Shown piece after piece: positions 1-8,970 of a DNA stretch of 64,000 nt; the first letter of the stretch is position 1, and the number at the start of each line of letters is the position of its first letter. The stretch is from Pseudomonadota bacterium (GTDB lineage Bacteria > Pseudomonadota > Gammaproteobacteria > Burkholderiales > Rhodocyclaceae). The stretch is from the NCBI GenBank assembly GCA_018241695.1, contig JAFEDH010000025.1, forward strand, positions 62,001 to 126,000, written 5' to 3'. Under the pieces are notes generated by a model that saw nothing but the letters and a program-made list of their open reading frames with translations, was not told where the DNA came from and searched no databases. Both the position numbers and the translations under genes were made by a program.

Positions 1-934
1 TGCCCGGATCGTCGGCCTCGATATTGCAGGAGTGGATCTCGTCGCCGAGGATATTTCACGCCCTATGGCACCTCAGCAGGCGGCCATCGTCGAGGTCAAC
101 GCCGGACCGGGCCTGCTCATGCATCTGAAGCCCGAAAAGGGAGAACCCCGTCCGGTCGGGACCGCCATTGTCGATCATCTTTTCCCTGCCGCCGACAGCG
201 GCCGCATTCCCATCATCGGGGTCAGTGGCAGCCAGGACACCAGCACAATTGCTGGCCTGGTCGCCTGGCTGCTGCAGCTTTCGGGGCGCCATACCGGACT
301 GGCCAGTCGCCAGGGACTCTACCTTGATCGCCGTCAGGTGGAAAATACCGACAGCTCACACTGGGAACCCAGCCAGCGCCTGCTGATCAACCGATCCGTG
401 GAAGCAGCCGTCTTCGAACATACTGCCCGCAGCATTCTGGCCGAAGGCCTGCCCTACGATCGTTGCGAGGTCGGTATCGTGACCGGCATTCCGGCACCAC
501 AAGGCCTGGAAGATTTCTATATCCAGGATGCGGACCAGATGCGTGCCATCCTGCGCACCCAGATCGATGTCGTGCTCCCGACCGGCACCGCCATACTTAA
601 TGCGGAGGATCCTGTAGCGGCCGGGATGGCCGAACTCTGTGACGGCGGAGTCATTCTTTATGCGGAAGATGGCAATCATTCAGCCCTCCTGACCCACCGT
701 CAGCAAGGAGGCCATGCAGTTTTTGTCGAAGATGCCCAAGTATTCCGCTCCAATAAAGATGAAACTGGAGCAATACTCAAGCTCGATGGCCTGCGCACAA
801 CCATGCCACGCCACGCTTTGGTCGCCGCCATCGCCGCCGCAATCGCACTGGATATTGGCCCGGATCTGATTCGTGCCGGCATCGAAACTTATGCCCCGGA
901 CAGCAGCGGTCGCCCTGTCCAGGGTACCCATTGA
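1..934 (+). CDS. cphA': Cyanophycin synthetase paralogue (CphA'/CphA2-like), 5' end outside window
   Basis: This is the C-terminal part of a cyanophycin synthetase paralogue; the reading frame is open from base 2. It enters at the end of the ATP-grasp domain, where the metal-binding segment IVEVNAGPG is intact. It then runs into a Mur-ligase-like domain that aligns along its length with the complete CphA encoded 19 bases downstream. Two things are wrong with that domain. The P-loop, GTNGKTTT in the neighbour, reads GSQDTSTI and has lost its lysine, and the conserved DHLG segment is gone. The protein also stops where the Mur C-terminal domain should begin. Family knowledge: betaproteobacteria often carry a shorter CphA' beside CphA, and cyanobacterial CphA2 has an inactive Mur half and polymerises beta-Asp-Arg dipeptides. 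A CphA2-like role is inference. Confidence 0.85.
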   Translation, partial: ARIVGLDIAGVDLVAEDISRPMAPQQAAIVEVNAGPGLLMHLKPEKGEPRPVGTAIVDHLFPAADSGRIPIIGVSGSQDTSTIAGLVAWLLQLSGRHTGLASRQGLYLDRRQVENTDSSHWEPSQRLLINRSVEAAVFEHTARSILAEGLPYDRCEVGIVTGIPAPQGLEDFYIQDADQMRAILRTQIDVVLPTGTAILNAEDPVAAGMAELCDGGVILYAEDGNHSALLTHRQQGGHAVFVEDAQVFRSNKDETGAILKLDGLRTTMPRHALVAAIAAAIALDIGPDLIRAGIETYAPDSSGRPVQGTH

Positions 935-953
935 TTCACGGAAATATCCGCTC

Positions 954-3524
954 ATGGAAGTCACCCGTATCCGCCCCCTGCGCGGCCCGAATCTCTGGAG
1001 CCGCCATACCGCCATCGAAGCCGTCATCCACTGTGAGGAAACCGAGCGTTCGATCCAGAGCATGCCCGAATTCGAGGATCGGCTGCGGGCGCGTTTTCCG
1101 GAAATCGGCCTGTTGCAGGCGACCCACCACGAAGAAGACACCTCACTCGCCCATGTCCTTGAACTGGCAACATTGGCGCTTCAAGCCCAGGCGGGCTGTC
1201 CTGTCACCTTCAGTCGTACAGCGGCCACCGAACAGACAGGCATCCTGCAGATCGTGGTCGAATACAGTGAAGAACCGGTCGGACGCCGGGCACTGGATCT
1301 GGCCCATGTGCTGATTGAATCGGCCCGTGAGGACACCCCCTTCGATCTCGAAGCCGCACTCAAGGAACTACGCGATCTGGATGAAGACGTGCGTCTTGGC
1401 CCCTCCACCGGTTCCATCGTTCAGGCCGCCATGGCCCGTGGCATCCCCTTTCGGCGGCTCACCGAAGGCAGCCTCGTGCAATTCGGCTGGGGCAGCCGGC
1501 AACGCCGTATCCAGGCAGCCGAAACCGACCTGACCAGTGCCATTTCGGAATCCATCGCACAGGACAAGGAACTCACAAAAAAATTGCTCGAAGCAGCCGG
1601 TGTACCCGTACCCAAGGGCCGTCCCGTCAGCAGCGCCGAGGATGCTTGGCGCGCTGCTGAGGAAATTGGCGGTCCCGTCGTGGTCAAGCCCCGAGATGGC
1701 AATCAGGGCAAGGGTGTTGCGGTCAACATCGAAGGCCGCGAACCGGTCATGGCGGCCTATGCCAATGCCGCCAAATTCCGCGATGACATCATGGTGGAGC
1801 GCTTTCTCCCCGGTAACGATTTCCGGCTATTGGTCGTGGGCAGGCAACTCGTTGCTGCAGCCCGGCGCGAGCCTCCCCAGGTGATTGGTGATGGGGTGCA
1901 TACCGTGCGCGAACTGGTGGACCAGGTCAATACCGATCCCCGCCGTGGCGAGGGGCATGCCACATCATTGACCAAGATCCGTTTTGATCACATCGCCCTG
2001 TCACGAATGGCCGAGCAAGGCTATCAGAGCGACTCGATCCCGACCAAGGGTGCCCGGGTTCTGCTACGCAATAACGCCAACCTGTCCACGGGCGGAACCG
2101 CTACCGATGTCACCGACGATGTCCATCCCGAAGTCGCCGCCCGGGCGGTGGCCGCCGCCCGTATGGTGGGGCTGGATATCTGCGGCGTGGATGTTGTTTG
2201 TGAAACCGTGCACAAACCCCTGGAGGAGCAGCGTGGCGGCATCGTCGAGGTCAATGCGGCACCCGGCCTGCGCATGCATCTGGCGCCTTCTTTCGGAAAA
2301 GGCCGGGCCGTGGGAGAGGCCATTATCTCCAGCATGTTTGCTGAAGGTGAGGATGGCCGGATTCCGGTCATTGCAGTCACCGGCACCAATGGCAAAACCA
2401 CCACTGTCCGGTTGATTGCCCACATGCTCAAAACCAGCGGCCTGCGCGTGGGAATGACCAATACCGACGGCGTATATGTGAATGGCCGCCAGATCGACAG
2501 TGGTGACTGCAGTGGTCCGCGCAGCGCCCGCAATGTTCTGCTGCATCCGGAAGTGGACGCTGCCGTGTTTGAAACCGCCCGTGGTGGCCTGTTGCGGGAA
2601 GGACTGGCCTTCGACATGTGCAAGGTGGCTGTGGTCACCAATATCGGCGAGGGGGATCACCTGGGCCTGAATTACATCACCACGGTCGAGGATCTCGCTG
2701 TGCTCAAACGGGTGATCGTGCAGAACGTGGCCGCCAGCGGTACAGCCGTACTGAATGCCGCCGACCCCATTGTTGCGGCCATGGCTGCCAACTGCCAGGG
2801 TACCGTGATCTTCTTTGCCCGCAATGCTCATCACCCCGTCATCGCCACTCACAGGGCACAGGGCAAGCGGGTGGTATTCGTGGAAAACGACGATATCGTG
2901 GCAATTGAAGGCACTTTCCAGCAGCGCATTCCATTTGGCGAAATCCCGCTTACCCGGAGCGGCGCCATCGGTTTCCAGGTGGAAAATACAATGGCCTCGG
3001 TGGCGGCTGCCTGGGCAATCGGCGTGTCCTGGCAGGCCATACGCGAATCCCTCTCCAGATTCGTCAGCGATACCCAGGCCGTTCCAGGCCGCTTCAATCT
3101 TTTCGATTATCGCGGCGCCACAATCATCGCCGATTACGGCCACAATCCCGATGCCATCCTCGCCCTGAGCCAGGCAGTTGAAGCCATGCCGGCCACTCGC
3201 CGCTCGGTGGTAATCAGCGGTGCCGGTGACCGGCGTGATGAGGATATCCGCCGTCAGACAGAGATTCTGGGAAGTGTTTTTGACGAGGTCATTCTCTACC
3301 AGGATGCATGCCAGCGAGGTCGTGCTGACGGCGAGGTGCTGAAGTTATTGCATCAAGGATTGAGTGGGGCGGCCCGAACGAAAAAAATTCAGGAAATTCA
3401 CGGTGAGTTTCTCGCCATCGACACCGCCCTGAAAGGGCTTGAGCCTGGTGATCTATGCCTGATCCTGATCGACCAGGTGGAAGAATCCCTGGCCCATATT
3501 GCTCAAAAGGCAACGGCGGTCTGA
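954..3524 (+). CDS. cphA: Cyanophycin synthetase CphA
   Basis: Makes cyanophycin, a polyaspartate chain with arginine side chains used as a nitrogen and carbon store, by ATP-driven addition of Asp and then Arg without a ribosome. The protein has 856 residues, the usual CphA size. The order is an N-terminal domain, an ATP-grasp domain from about residue 205 to 440 ending in IVEVNAAPG, then a Mur-ligase-like domain with an intact P-loop GTNGKTTT near residue 477, the TNIGEGDHLG motif, and a complete Mur C-terminal domain from about residue 710 (DYGHNP). The start is set at the ATG before EVTRIRPLRGPNLW, the typical N-terminus; an upstream in-frame ATG would overlap the preceding gene. It follows cphA' by 19 bases, so the two are probably one transcript. 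No cyanophycinase gene is visible in the window. Confidence 0.95.
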   Translation: MEVTRIRPLRGPNLWSRHTAIEAVIHCEETERSIQSMPEFEDRLRARFPEIGLLQATHHEEDTSLAHVLELATLALQAQAGCPVTFSRTAATEQTGILQIVVEYSEEPVGRRALDLAHVLIESAREDTPFDLEAALKELRDLDEDVRLGPSTGSIVQAAMARGIPFRRLTEGSLVQFGWGSRQRRIQAAETDLTSAISESIAQDKELTKKLLEAAGVPVPKGRPVSSAEDAWRAAEEIGGPVVVKPRDGNQGKGVAVNIEGREPVMAAYANAAKFRDDIMVERFLPGNDFRLLVVGRQLVAAARREPPQVIGDGVHTVRELVDQVNTDPRRGEGHATSLTKIRFDHIALSRMAEQGYQSDSIPTKGARVLLRNNANLSTGGTATDVTDDVHPEVAARAVAAARMVGLDICGVDVVCETVHKPLEEQRGGIVEVNAAPGLRMHLAPSFGKGRAVGEAIISSMFAEGEDGRIPVIAVTGTNGKTTTVRLIAHMLKTSGLRVGMTNTDGVYVNGRQIDSGDCSGPRSARNVLLHPEVDAAVFETARGGLLREGLAFDMCKVAVVTNIGEGDHLGLNYITTVEDLAVLKRVIVQNVAASGTAVLNAADPIVAAMAANCQGTVIFFARNAHHPVIATHRAQGKRVVFVENDDIVAIEGTFQQRIPFGEIPLTRSGAIGFQVENTMASVAAAWAIGVSWQAIRESLSRFVSDTQAVPGRFNLFDYRGATIIADYGHNPDAILALSQAVEAMPATRRSVVISGAGDRRDEDIRRQTEILGSVFDEVILYQDACQRGRADGEVLKLLHQGLSGAARTKKIQEIHGEFLAIDTALKGLEPGDLCLILIDQVEESLAHIAQKATAV

Positions 3525-3578
3525 CCCACCCACCCGTTCGTGCGTCGGGTCAATCGCCTGTTCGTGTAATGAGCCACA

Positions 3579-5363
3579 TCATTCAGCAATGGCGGCAACC
3601 TTGAGTACTTCCTCGATGGTGGTCAAACCGGCCGCCACCTTTCTGGCGCCTGAAATCCTGAGTGGTTTCATGCCTTCCCGCACTGCCTGATCCCGCAGGC
3701 GATCAATATCGGTCGTTGTAGTGATTAACGACCGCAGATCCTGCGAGAGGCCCATGATCTCGTAGAGCCCCAGCCTCCCCATATAGCCAGTCCGGCGACA
3801 TTCCAGGCAACCCTGTGGACGGTAGAGTGTGGCGGGTTTGGATGCTTTCCAGGGAGACACCATCGCATTCCAGGCAGTTTCGTCCTCACTTCGCATCCCA
3901 CCCACAGTCTTGCAGTGAGGACAGAGGGTACGGATCAAGCGCTGCGCCATCACGCCAATCACCGTAGACTGGATTAGGTAGGAGGGAACACCCAGATCGA
4001 GCAGGCGGGTGATGGCAGAGGGCGCATCGTTGGTATGCAGCGTGGACAGCACCAGATGGCCCGTCAGCGCCGCCTGGATCGCCATGTTTGCCGTCTCCAG
4101 ATCGCGGATTTCCCCCACCATGATGATGTCCGGATCCTGCCGCATGAGTGCCCGGATTCCTTCCGGGAAACCCATGCCGATATCGCTGATTACCTGCACC
4201 TGATTGAATGCAGGCTCCACCATTTCGATGGGATCCTCCAGGGTGCAGACGTTGACCTCGGGTACTGCCAACTCCTTGAGAGTGGAGTACAACGTAGTCG
4301 TTTTTCCGGAACCCGTCGGACCGGTGACGAGAACAATGCCGTTGGGTTTTCTCGTCATCTCATGCCAACGGGAAGCATCCTCCTGGCCAAATCCGAGATC
4401 GGAAAAATCCCGCAATAATACCTCCGGATCGAAAACCCGCATCACCAGCTTTTCACCAAAAGCGGTAGGCAAGGTGGATAAGCGCAACTCCACCTCCATG
4501 CCATCAGGTGTCCGGGTCTTGATACGGCCATCCTGAGGGCGACGCTTCTCGACCACATCCATACGCCCCAGAATTTTCACACGGCTGGTCATTGCATTGA
4601 GAACCGGCATGGGAATCTGGTACACCTGATGCAGCACACCATCGATGCGAAAACGGACAATACCGATGTCTCGTCGTGGCTCGATGTGAATATCGGAAGC
4701 CCGTTGGTCAAATGCGTATTGCCACAGCCAGTCGACAATACGGACGATGTGCTGGTCATTGGCATCGAACTGGCGGTTGGATCGACCGAGTTCCACCAAC
4801 TGTTCGAAATTGTTGGTACCTACCGTGGTATCACCACGGCTCATTGCCACCTTTACCGACTTCGCGAGTGAATAAAACTCAACCTGGTAACGGGCAATAT
4901 CTTCCGGATTGGCAATGACGCGTCGAATATCCTTGCGCAAAACCGACTTGAGCTCAGGCTCCCAGCGTCGCTCGAAGGGCTCGGCAGTGGCAATGGTCAC
5001 CTCATCAGACCGCACTTCCACAGGCAAGATTCGAAACCGGGTGGCATAAGCACTGCTCATCACCTCGGTTACCGTGGAGAAATTGATCTTCAGCGGATCG
5101 ATATGAAAAAACTGCAGGCCCGACCACTCGGCCAGCCATTGCGCCAAAGCCTCCAGATCCAGTAACCGGTGCGGCGCCTTGGCGCTTTTCCAGCGCTGCT
5201 CGGCAATCACCACAAGCGGATGGGTTTCACCCTTGAAGTAACGGCGATCCTGCCTGAACTGGCCAACGTCGGATTCCAATACCTGCCCGGCAGCGACAAG
5301 ACCATCCACAATTTCCAGAAGGGTCAGACGGTGTTCTTTTTGCGGCTCGGTTACTTGATTCAT
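3579..5363 (-). CDS. GspE/PulE-family secretion-type ATPase (orphan)
   Basis: A hexameric AAA-like ATPase of the type II secretion / type IV pilus assembly class, 594 residues. It has an N-terminal MshEN/GspE-N type region (about 60-160), a Walker A GPTGSGKTTT near residue 348, an Asp box and Walker B (DIIMVGEIRD), and a C-terminal tetracysteine zinc site built from CPHC and CLEC. The start is the ATG preceded by GGGGAG at 8 bases; a GTG seven codons upstream lacks such a site. No other secretion or pilus gene lies nearby, so its machine must be encoded elsewhere. It converges on cphA with a 54-base gap and is divergent from dksA. It could serve pilus assembly or a type II-like secretion system; the sequence alone does not decide. 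Confidence 0.88.
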   Translation of the reverse strand: MNQVTEPQKEHRLTLLEIVDGLVAAGQVLESDVGQFRQDRRYFKGETHPLVVIAEQRWKSAKAPHRLLDLEALAQWLAEWSGLQFFHIDPLKINFSTVTEVMSSAYATRFRILPVEVRSDEVTIATAEPFERRWEPELKSVLRKDIRRVIANPEDIARYQVEFYSLAKSVKVAMSRGDTTVGTNNFEQLVELGRSNRQFDANDQHIVRIVDWLWQYAFDQRASDIHIEPRRDIGIVRFRIDGVLHQVYQIPMPVLNAMTSRVKILGRMDVVEKRRPQDGRIKTRTPDGMEVELRLSTLPTAFGEKLVMRVFDPEVLLRDFSDLGFGQEDASRWHEMTRKPNGIVLVTGPTGSGKTTTLYSTLKELAVPEVNVCTLEDPIEMVEPAFNQVQVISDIGMGFPEGIRALMRQDPDIIMVGEIRDLETANMAIQAALTGHLVLSTLHTNDAPSAITRLLDLGVPSYLIQSTVIGVMAQRLIRTLCPHCKTVGGMRSEDETAWNAMVSPWKASKPATLYRPQGCLECRRTGYMGRLGLYEIMGLSQDLRSLITTTTDIDRLRDQAVREGMKPLRISGARKVAAGLTTIEEVLKVAAIAE

Positions 5364-5741
5364 TCGATCGACTCCCCATGCCACGAGGAATATAGCCCAC
5401 TCCTCAACACCCTACAGGGTTGTCAGGACGTATTCCTTCTGGCTATTCCGGGTTTGCCGCTGAATATTTCCACCGAATGTCGGACATCGGCCTGATGCGA
5501 TGAATCAAAGCCGGCTTGATATCACTTGCTGCGATATTGATGAAATCGTTCTTTAATCCGCATGAGCTGCGATTAAGACGGCAGGTTGTGCCAGTTCCGG
5601 TGTGAAGATGCAGCAGATATAAGTAAAGATCAAAGAATTGGTTTCTCCCGATTCTTGGCTTTGCGCAAATTAGCTTAAAATCACGCTTGCCACCTTCCCC
5701 CGATTCATTTATAAACCGCGTTTTTCCACGCGAATAAACGG
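5364..5741. other. Divergent intergenic region between the GspE-like gene and dksA
   Basis: This 378-base gap has no plausible gene. It should hold promoters for both flanking genes. The dksA promoter is clear and listed separately. On the minus strand a -10-like TATATT (5394-5389) lies 25 bases before the ATPase start, but no good -35 was found at 17 bases. No riboswitch or terminator structure was recognised. Confidence 0.5.
5687..5715 (+). promoter_or_regulatory. Sigma-70-type promoter of dksA
   Basis: TTGCCA at 5687-5692 and TATAAA at 5710-5715 are separated by exactly 17 bases. The predicted transcript starts near 5722 and has a leader of only about 20-30 bases before dksA. A second weak pair (TTGGCT / TAAAAT, 15-base spacer) lies just upstream and is less convincing. 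Confidence 0.6.
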
Positions 5742-6179
5742 ATGCCTGCAATGGCCGAAGATCTGCTGCACAAGAAACAATTTCCGCCCTATTCACCCAA
5801 AAAGGGCGAGGAATACATGAATGCCAGGCAACTCGATCATTTCCGCTCCATCCTCAAGGCGCTGAAGGACGAGTTGCAGGACGACATCGAACGTACCGTT
5901 CATACCATGCAGGATGAAGCAACCAACTTCGCCGATCCAAATGATCGCGCCAGCCAGGAATCCGATATTGCGCTCGAGTTGCGTAATCGTGATCGGGAAC
6001 GCAGGCTGATCAAGAAAGTTGATGAATCCGTAGCCCGTATTGAAACAAAGGATTATGGCTATTGCGACAATTGCGGCGTCGAGATCGGACTCAAGCGTCT
6101 GGAAGCGCGCCCCACCGCGACCTTGTGCATTGACTGCAAGGAGCTGGAAGAGCGGCGGGAACGGCAAATAGCGAAATAA
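5742..6179 (+). CDS. dksA: RNA polymerase-binding transcription factor DksA
   Basis: Binds the secondary channel of RNA polymerase and, with ppGpp, re-tunes rRNA and amino-acid promoters in the stringent response. The protein has 145 residues with an N-terminal coiled-coil hairpin whose tip carries the functional acidic motif DPNDRA (65-70). A four-cysteine zinc finger follows (C108, C111, C129, C132), so this is the zinc-containing form. Two ATGs lie three codons apart (5742 and 5751); the first is used here because betaproteobacterial DksA often has such a lead-in, but neither has a strong ribosome site. The gene is monocistronic and ends at a strong shared terminator facing pnp. Confidence 0.95.
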   Translation: MPAMAEDLLHKKQFPPYSPKKGEEYMNARQLDHFRSILKALKDELQDDIERTVHTMQDEATNFADPNDRASQESDIALELRNRDRERRLIKKVDESVARIETKDYGYCDNCGVEIGLKRLEARPTATLCIDCKELEERRERQIAK

Positions 6180-6208
6180 ACCCGTTCGGACAAGATTCGA
6201 ATACAAAG

Positions 6209-6260
6209 GATCAGCCCAACAAAAAAGGACACCCAGGTGTCCTTTTTTGTTGGGCTGATC
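6209..6260. terminator. Perfect 25-bp inverted repeat, bidirectional terminator between dksA and pnp
   Basis: A perfect 25-base inverted repeat with a 2-base spacer is centred at 6234.5. Its arms contain A6 on one side and T6 on the other, so each strand gives a GC-containing stem followed by a run of U within the stem. It lies between the ends of two convergent genes and can terminate both. Confidence 0.85.
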
Positions 6261-6316
6261 GATCCCCAGCCTGCGTTATGTACCGATACCCATCATCGAC
6301 GGGTATCGGCAATGCT

Positions 6317-8413
6317 TCACTCCGCTCCCGCCGTTGCAGCCGGCTCGGCCTGAACCGCCTTCATCGACAGACGAACGCGACCCTTGTCGTCGGTCTCGAT
6401 GACCTTTACCTTAACCGCCTGGCCTTCTTTCAGATAGTCAGCCACCGCATTGACGCGCTCGTTGGCAATCTGGGAGATATGCAACAAGCCGTCCTTGCCG
6501 GGCAATACCTGAACGATCGCCCCGAAGTCGAGTAAACGCAGTACCGTCCCCTCGTAAACACGCCCCACCTCCACCTCGGCAGTAATATCCTCGATGCGCT
6601 TTTTGGCGACCTGGGCTGCATCCGAATTCACCGAGGAAATGGTGATGCTGCCATCATCCTTGATATCGATTACACAGCCTGTTTCATCGGTCAGGGCGCG
6701 GATGGTGGCACCTCCCTTGCCAATCACCTCTCGGATCTTTTCCGGATTGATTTTCATCGTGATCATGCGTGGCGCATAGGCGGAAACATCTTCGCGGGCA
6801 CCGGACAGGGACTGCTGCATCTGACTCAGGATATGGATGCGGGCATCCTTGGCCTGAGCCAGGGCAACCTGCATGATTTCCTTGGTGATGCCCTGGATCT
6901 TGATGTCCATCTGCAGGGCAGTGATGCCGGCATCGGTACCAGCCACCTTGAAGTCCATATCACCCAGATGATCTTCGTCACCTAGGATGTCCGTCAGTAC
7001 GGCAAAGCGGTTACCTTCCTTGATCAGCCCCATGGCAATACCTGCGACGTGGGCCTTCAATGGCACACCTGCATCCATCAGGGCCAGCGATCCACCACAA
7101 ACGGAAGCCATCGATGAAGAGCCGTTGGATTCAGTGATCTCCGAGACGACGCGCATCGAGTAGGCAAATTCCTCGGCACTGGGCAATACCGCAATCAGAG
7201 CACGCTTGGCCAGGCGGCCATGACCGATCTCGCGACGCTTGGGACTGCCGACGCGACCGCACTCGCCGGTAGCATAGGGTGGCATGTTGTAATGGAGCAT
7301 GAAACGCTCACGATATTCACCCTGAAGCGCATCGATGATCTGCTCGTCGCGAGCGGTACCGAGGGTAGCGACAGCCAGGGCCTGAGTTTCACCCCGGGTA
7401 AACAAGGCTGAGCCGTGGGTACGGGGCAGCACGCCGGAACGGATCGCAATGGGCCGCACGGTACGGGTATCGCGTCCATCAATGCGGGCCTCACCATTCA
7501 GTATCTGGCTACGCACGATACGTGCTTCCAGATCGAACAAAAGATTGCCAACGGTATTGGTGTCAGGACCACCATCAACACAGAGGGCTTCCACGATCTT
7601 CTTGCCGATCGCACGGGTCTGCTGCACACGGGCCTGCTTGCTGGTGATGCGATAGGCTTCACGCATGTCCGCCTCGGCGAGTTCGCTGACCTTGGCGATC
7701 AACGCTTCATCCTTGGCCGGGGGCTGCCAATCCCATTCCGGCTTGCCAGCCACTTCGACCAGGGCATTGATGGCATTGATCGCAGCCTGCATCTGCTCAT
7801 GGCCGAAAACGACGGCACCCAGCATAACTTCCTCGGACAACTGCTTGGCTTCAGACTCCACCATCAGTACCGCAGCCGCAGTCCCGGCCACGACGAGATC
7901 CAGATGGGTGTTCTGGAGCTGGGTCTTGGTCGGGCAGAGCACATACTGCCCATCGATATAGCCAACACGGGCCGCCCCGATCGGGCCATTGAAGGGGATG
8001 CCCGAAATGGCCAAAGCCGCCGATGCGCCAATCAAGGCGGGGATGTCCGGGTCAACCTCCGGGTTGCAGGACATGACCGTACACACCACCTGTACTTCGT
8101 TATAAAAACCATCGGGAAACAGGGGACGGATGGGTCGATCGATCAATCGGGAAGTCAGGGTTTCCTTTTCGGAGGGACGGCCTTCTCGCTTGAAAAAGCC
8201 ACCGGGAATCTTGCCTGCAGCGTACGTTTTTTCCACATAATCGACAGTCAGAGGAAAGAAGTCCTGGCCTGGTTTGGCAGCCATTGCTCCCACCACGGTT
8301 GCCAGCACCACGGTGTCATCCATGTTCACCAGCACGGCACCGCCGGACTGGCGCGCAATCTCTCCCGTTTCCAGGGTTACGGTATGGGCGCCATAGCTGA
8401 AGGTTTGTTTCAT
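6317..8413 (-). CDS. pnp: Polyribonucleotide nucleotidyltransferase (PNPase)
   Basis: Degrades RNA 3' to 5' by phosphorolysis, alone or in the degradosome. The 698-residue protein has two RNase PH domains (about 1-220 and 320-540) around a helical linker, then a KH domain (about 555-610) and an S1 domain (about 618-690). The start is set at the ATG before [16 protein letters not shown], matching the family N-terminus. A GTG four codons upstream (8425) has a better spaced AAGGA, so the true product may be four residues longer. It lies behind rpsO with a terminator/attenuator between them, the classical rpsO-pnp arrangement. Confidence 0.96.
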   Translation of the reverse strand: MKQTFSYGAHTVTLETGEIARQSGGAVLVNMDDTVVLATVVGAMAAKPGQDFFPLTVDYVEKTYAAGKIPGGFFKREGRPSEKETLTSRLIDRPIRPLFPDGFYNEVQVVCTVMSCNPEVDPDIPALIGASAALAISGIPFNGPIGAARVGYIDGQYVLCPTKTQLQNTHLDLVVAGTAAAVLMVESEAKQLSEEVMLGAVVFGHEQMQAAINAINALVEVAGKPEWDWQPPAKDEALIAKVSELAEADMREAYRITSKQARVQQTRAIGKKIVEALCVDGGPDTNTVGNLLFDLEARIVRSQILNGEARIDGRDTRTVRPIAIRSGVLPRTHGSALFTRGETQALAVATLGTARDEQIIDALQGEYRERFMLHYNMPPYATGECGRVGSPKRREIGHGRLAKRALIAVLPSAEEFAYSMRVVSEITESNGSSSMASVCGGSLALMDAGVPLKAHVAGIAMGLIKEGNRFAVLTDILGDEDHLGDMDFKVAGTDAGITALQMDIKIQGITKEIMQVALAQAKDARIHILSQMQQSLSGAREDVSAYAPRMITMKINPEKIREVIGKGGATIRALTDETGCVIDIKDDGSITISSVNSDAAQVAKKRIEDITAEVEVGRVYEGTVLRLLDFGAIVQVLPGKDGLLHISQIANERVNAVADYLKEGQAVKVKVIETDDKGRVRLSMKAVQAEPAATAGAE

Positions 8414-8481
8414 CGACGTCAGCACTGTTTTTCCTTTCTTCTGGACAGGCGCGACCATTCGCGCCCGATCATCACAACATT

Positions 8482-8523
8482 AAAAAATGAAAGGCCGGCC
8501 CGACCACAGGGTCGTGCCGGCCT
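8482..8523 (-). terminator. rpsO-pnp intercistronic terminator/attenuator
   Basis: On the minus strand, a 13-bp stem with one mismatch and a 4-base loop (8523-8492) is followed by six U (8487-8482). It sits between rpsO and pnp. In Escherichia coli the equivalent site holds an attenuator and RNase III cuts the pnp leader; the same use here is inference. Confidence 0.75.
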
Positions 8524-8556
8524 CGATCGGTTTGCCCGTGCGGGCATCTCCGGGAA

Positions 8557-8826
8557 TTATTTACGCAGGCCCAGACGCTCGATCAGCGCACGGTAGCTGT
8601 CGGTATTTTTGCGCTTCAGGTAGTCAAGCAGTTTGCGGCGCTGACTGACCATCTTGAGCAAACCACGGCGGGAGTGGTGATCCTTGGTGTGTTCCTTGAA
8701 ATGACCGGTGAGATCATTGATGCGAGCAGTCAGAAGGGCCACCTGGACTTCCGGTGAGCCGGTATCGCCTTTGCCGCGCTGGTTGTCGGCGACAATCTGG
8801 GCCTTGAGGGCAGTGGTAATAGCCAT
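8557..8826 (-). CDS. rpsO: 30S ribosomal protein S15
   Basis: Primary-binding protein of the 30S subunit that contacts the central domain of 16S rRNA. It has 89 residues, the standard length, and includes the family motifs [17 protein letters not shown] and HHSRRGLL. It has its own predicted promoter and a structured leader in the 144-base gap after truB, so it can be transcribed apart from the infB operon. It is followed by the rpsO-pnp attenuator. In E. coli S15 represses its own translation through the mRNA leader. Confidence 0.98.
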   Translation of the reverse strand: MAITTALKAQIVADNQRGKGDTGSPEVQVALLTARINDLTGHFKEHTKDHHSRRGLLKMVSQRRKLLDYLKRKNTDSYRALIERLGLRK

Positions 8827-8850
8827 GGATACAATCTCTCAAACACGATT

Positions 8851-8926
8851 AGGGGAAAGGATGCCGCCCCGGTTTGATAGAGCCGTGCATCCCCTACTGC
8901 CTTTGTTTCCGTACAGAAACAAAGGC
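8851..8926 (-). promoter_or_regulatory. Structured rpsO mRNA leader (candidate S15 autoregulatory element)
   Basis: The predicted rpsO transcript begins with a perfect 11-bp hairpin (8926-8916 with 8909-8899, 6-base loop). Next comes a long-range stem in which GCATCC and CCCC (8864-8851 side) pair with GGATGC and GGGG (8895-8887 side), closing about 15-25 bases before the rpsO start. The pairings are direct; a role in S15 autoregulation is inferred from known rpsO leaders. Confidence 0.45.
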
Positions 8927-8930
8927 CAGC

Positions 8931-8959
8931 ATTCTACTGAAGACCTATCCCACTGGCAA
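8931..8959 (-). promoter_or_regulatory. Sigma-70-type promoter of rpsO
   Basis: On the minus strand TTGCCA (8959-8954) and TAGAAT (8936-8931) are 17 bases apart. The predicted start is near 8925, at the foot of the first leader hairpin. Confidence 0.65.
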
Positions 8960-8970
8960 GGCCGGATTCC

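Noticed and set aside
2064..3143. A 359-codon open frame antisense to cphA
   Set aside because: It lies wholly within the confident cphA frame and its product looks like translated complement, not a protein family.
7415..8596. A 393-codon open frame antisense to pnp
   Set aside because: It spans the pnp start and rpsO-pnp terminator; its product has no recognisable domain.
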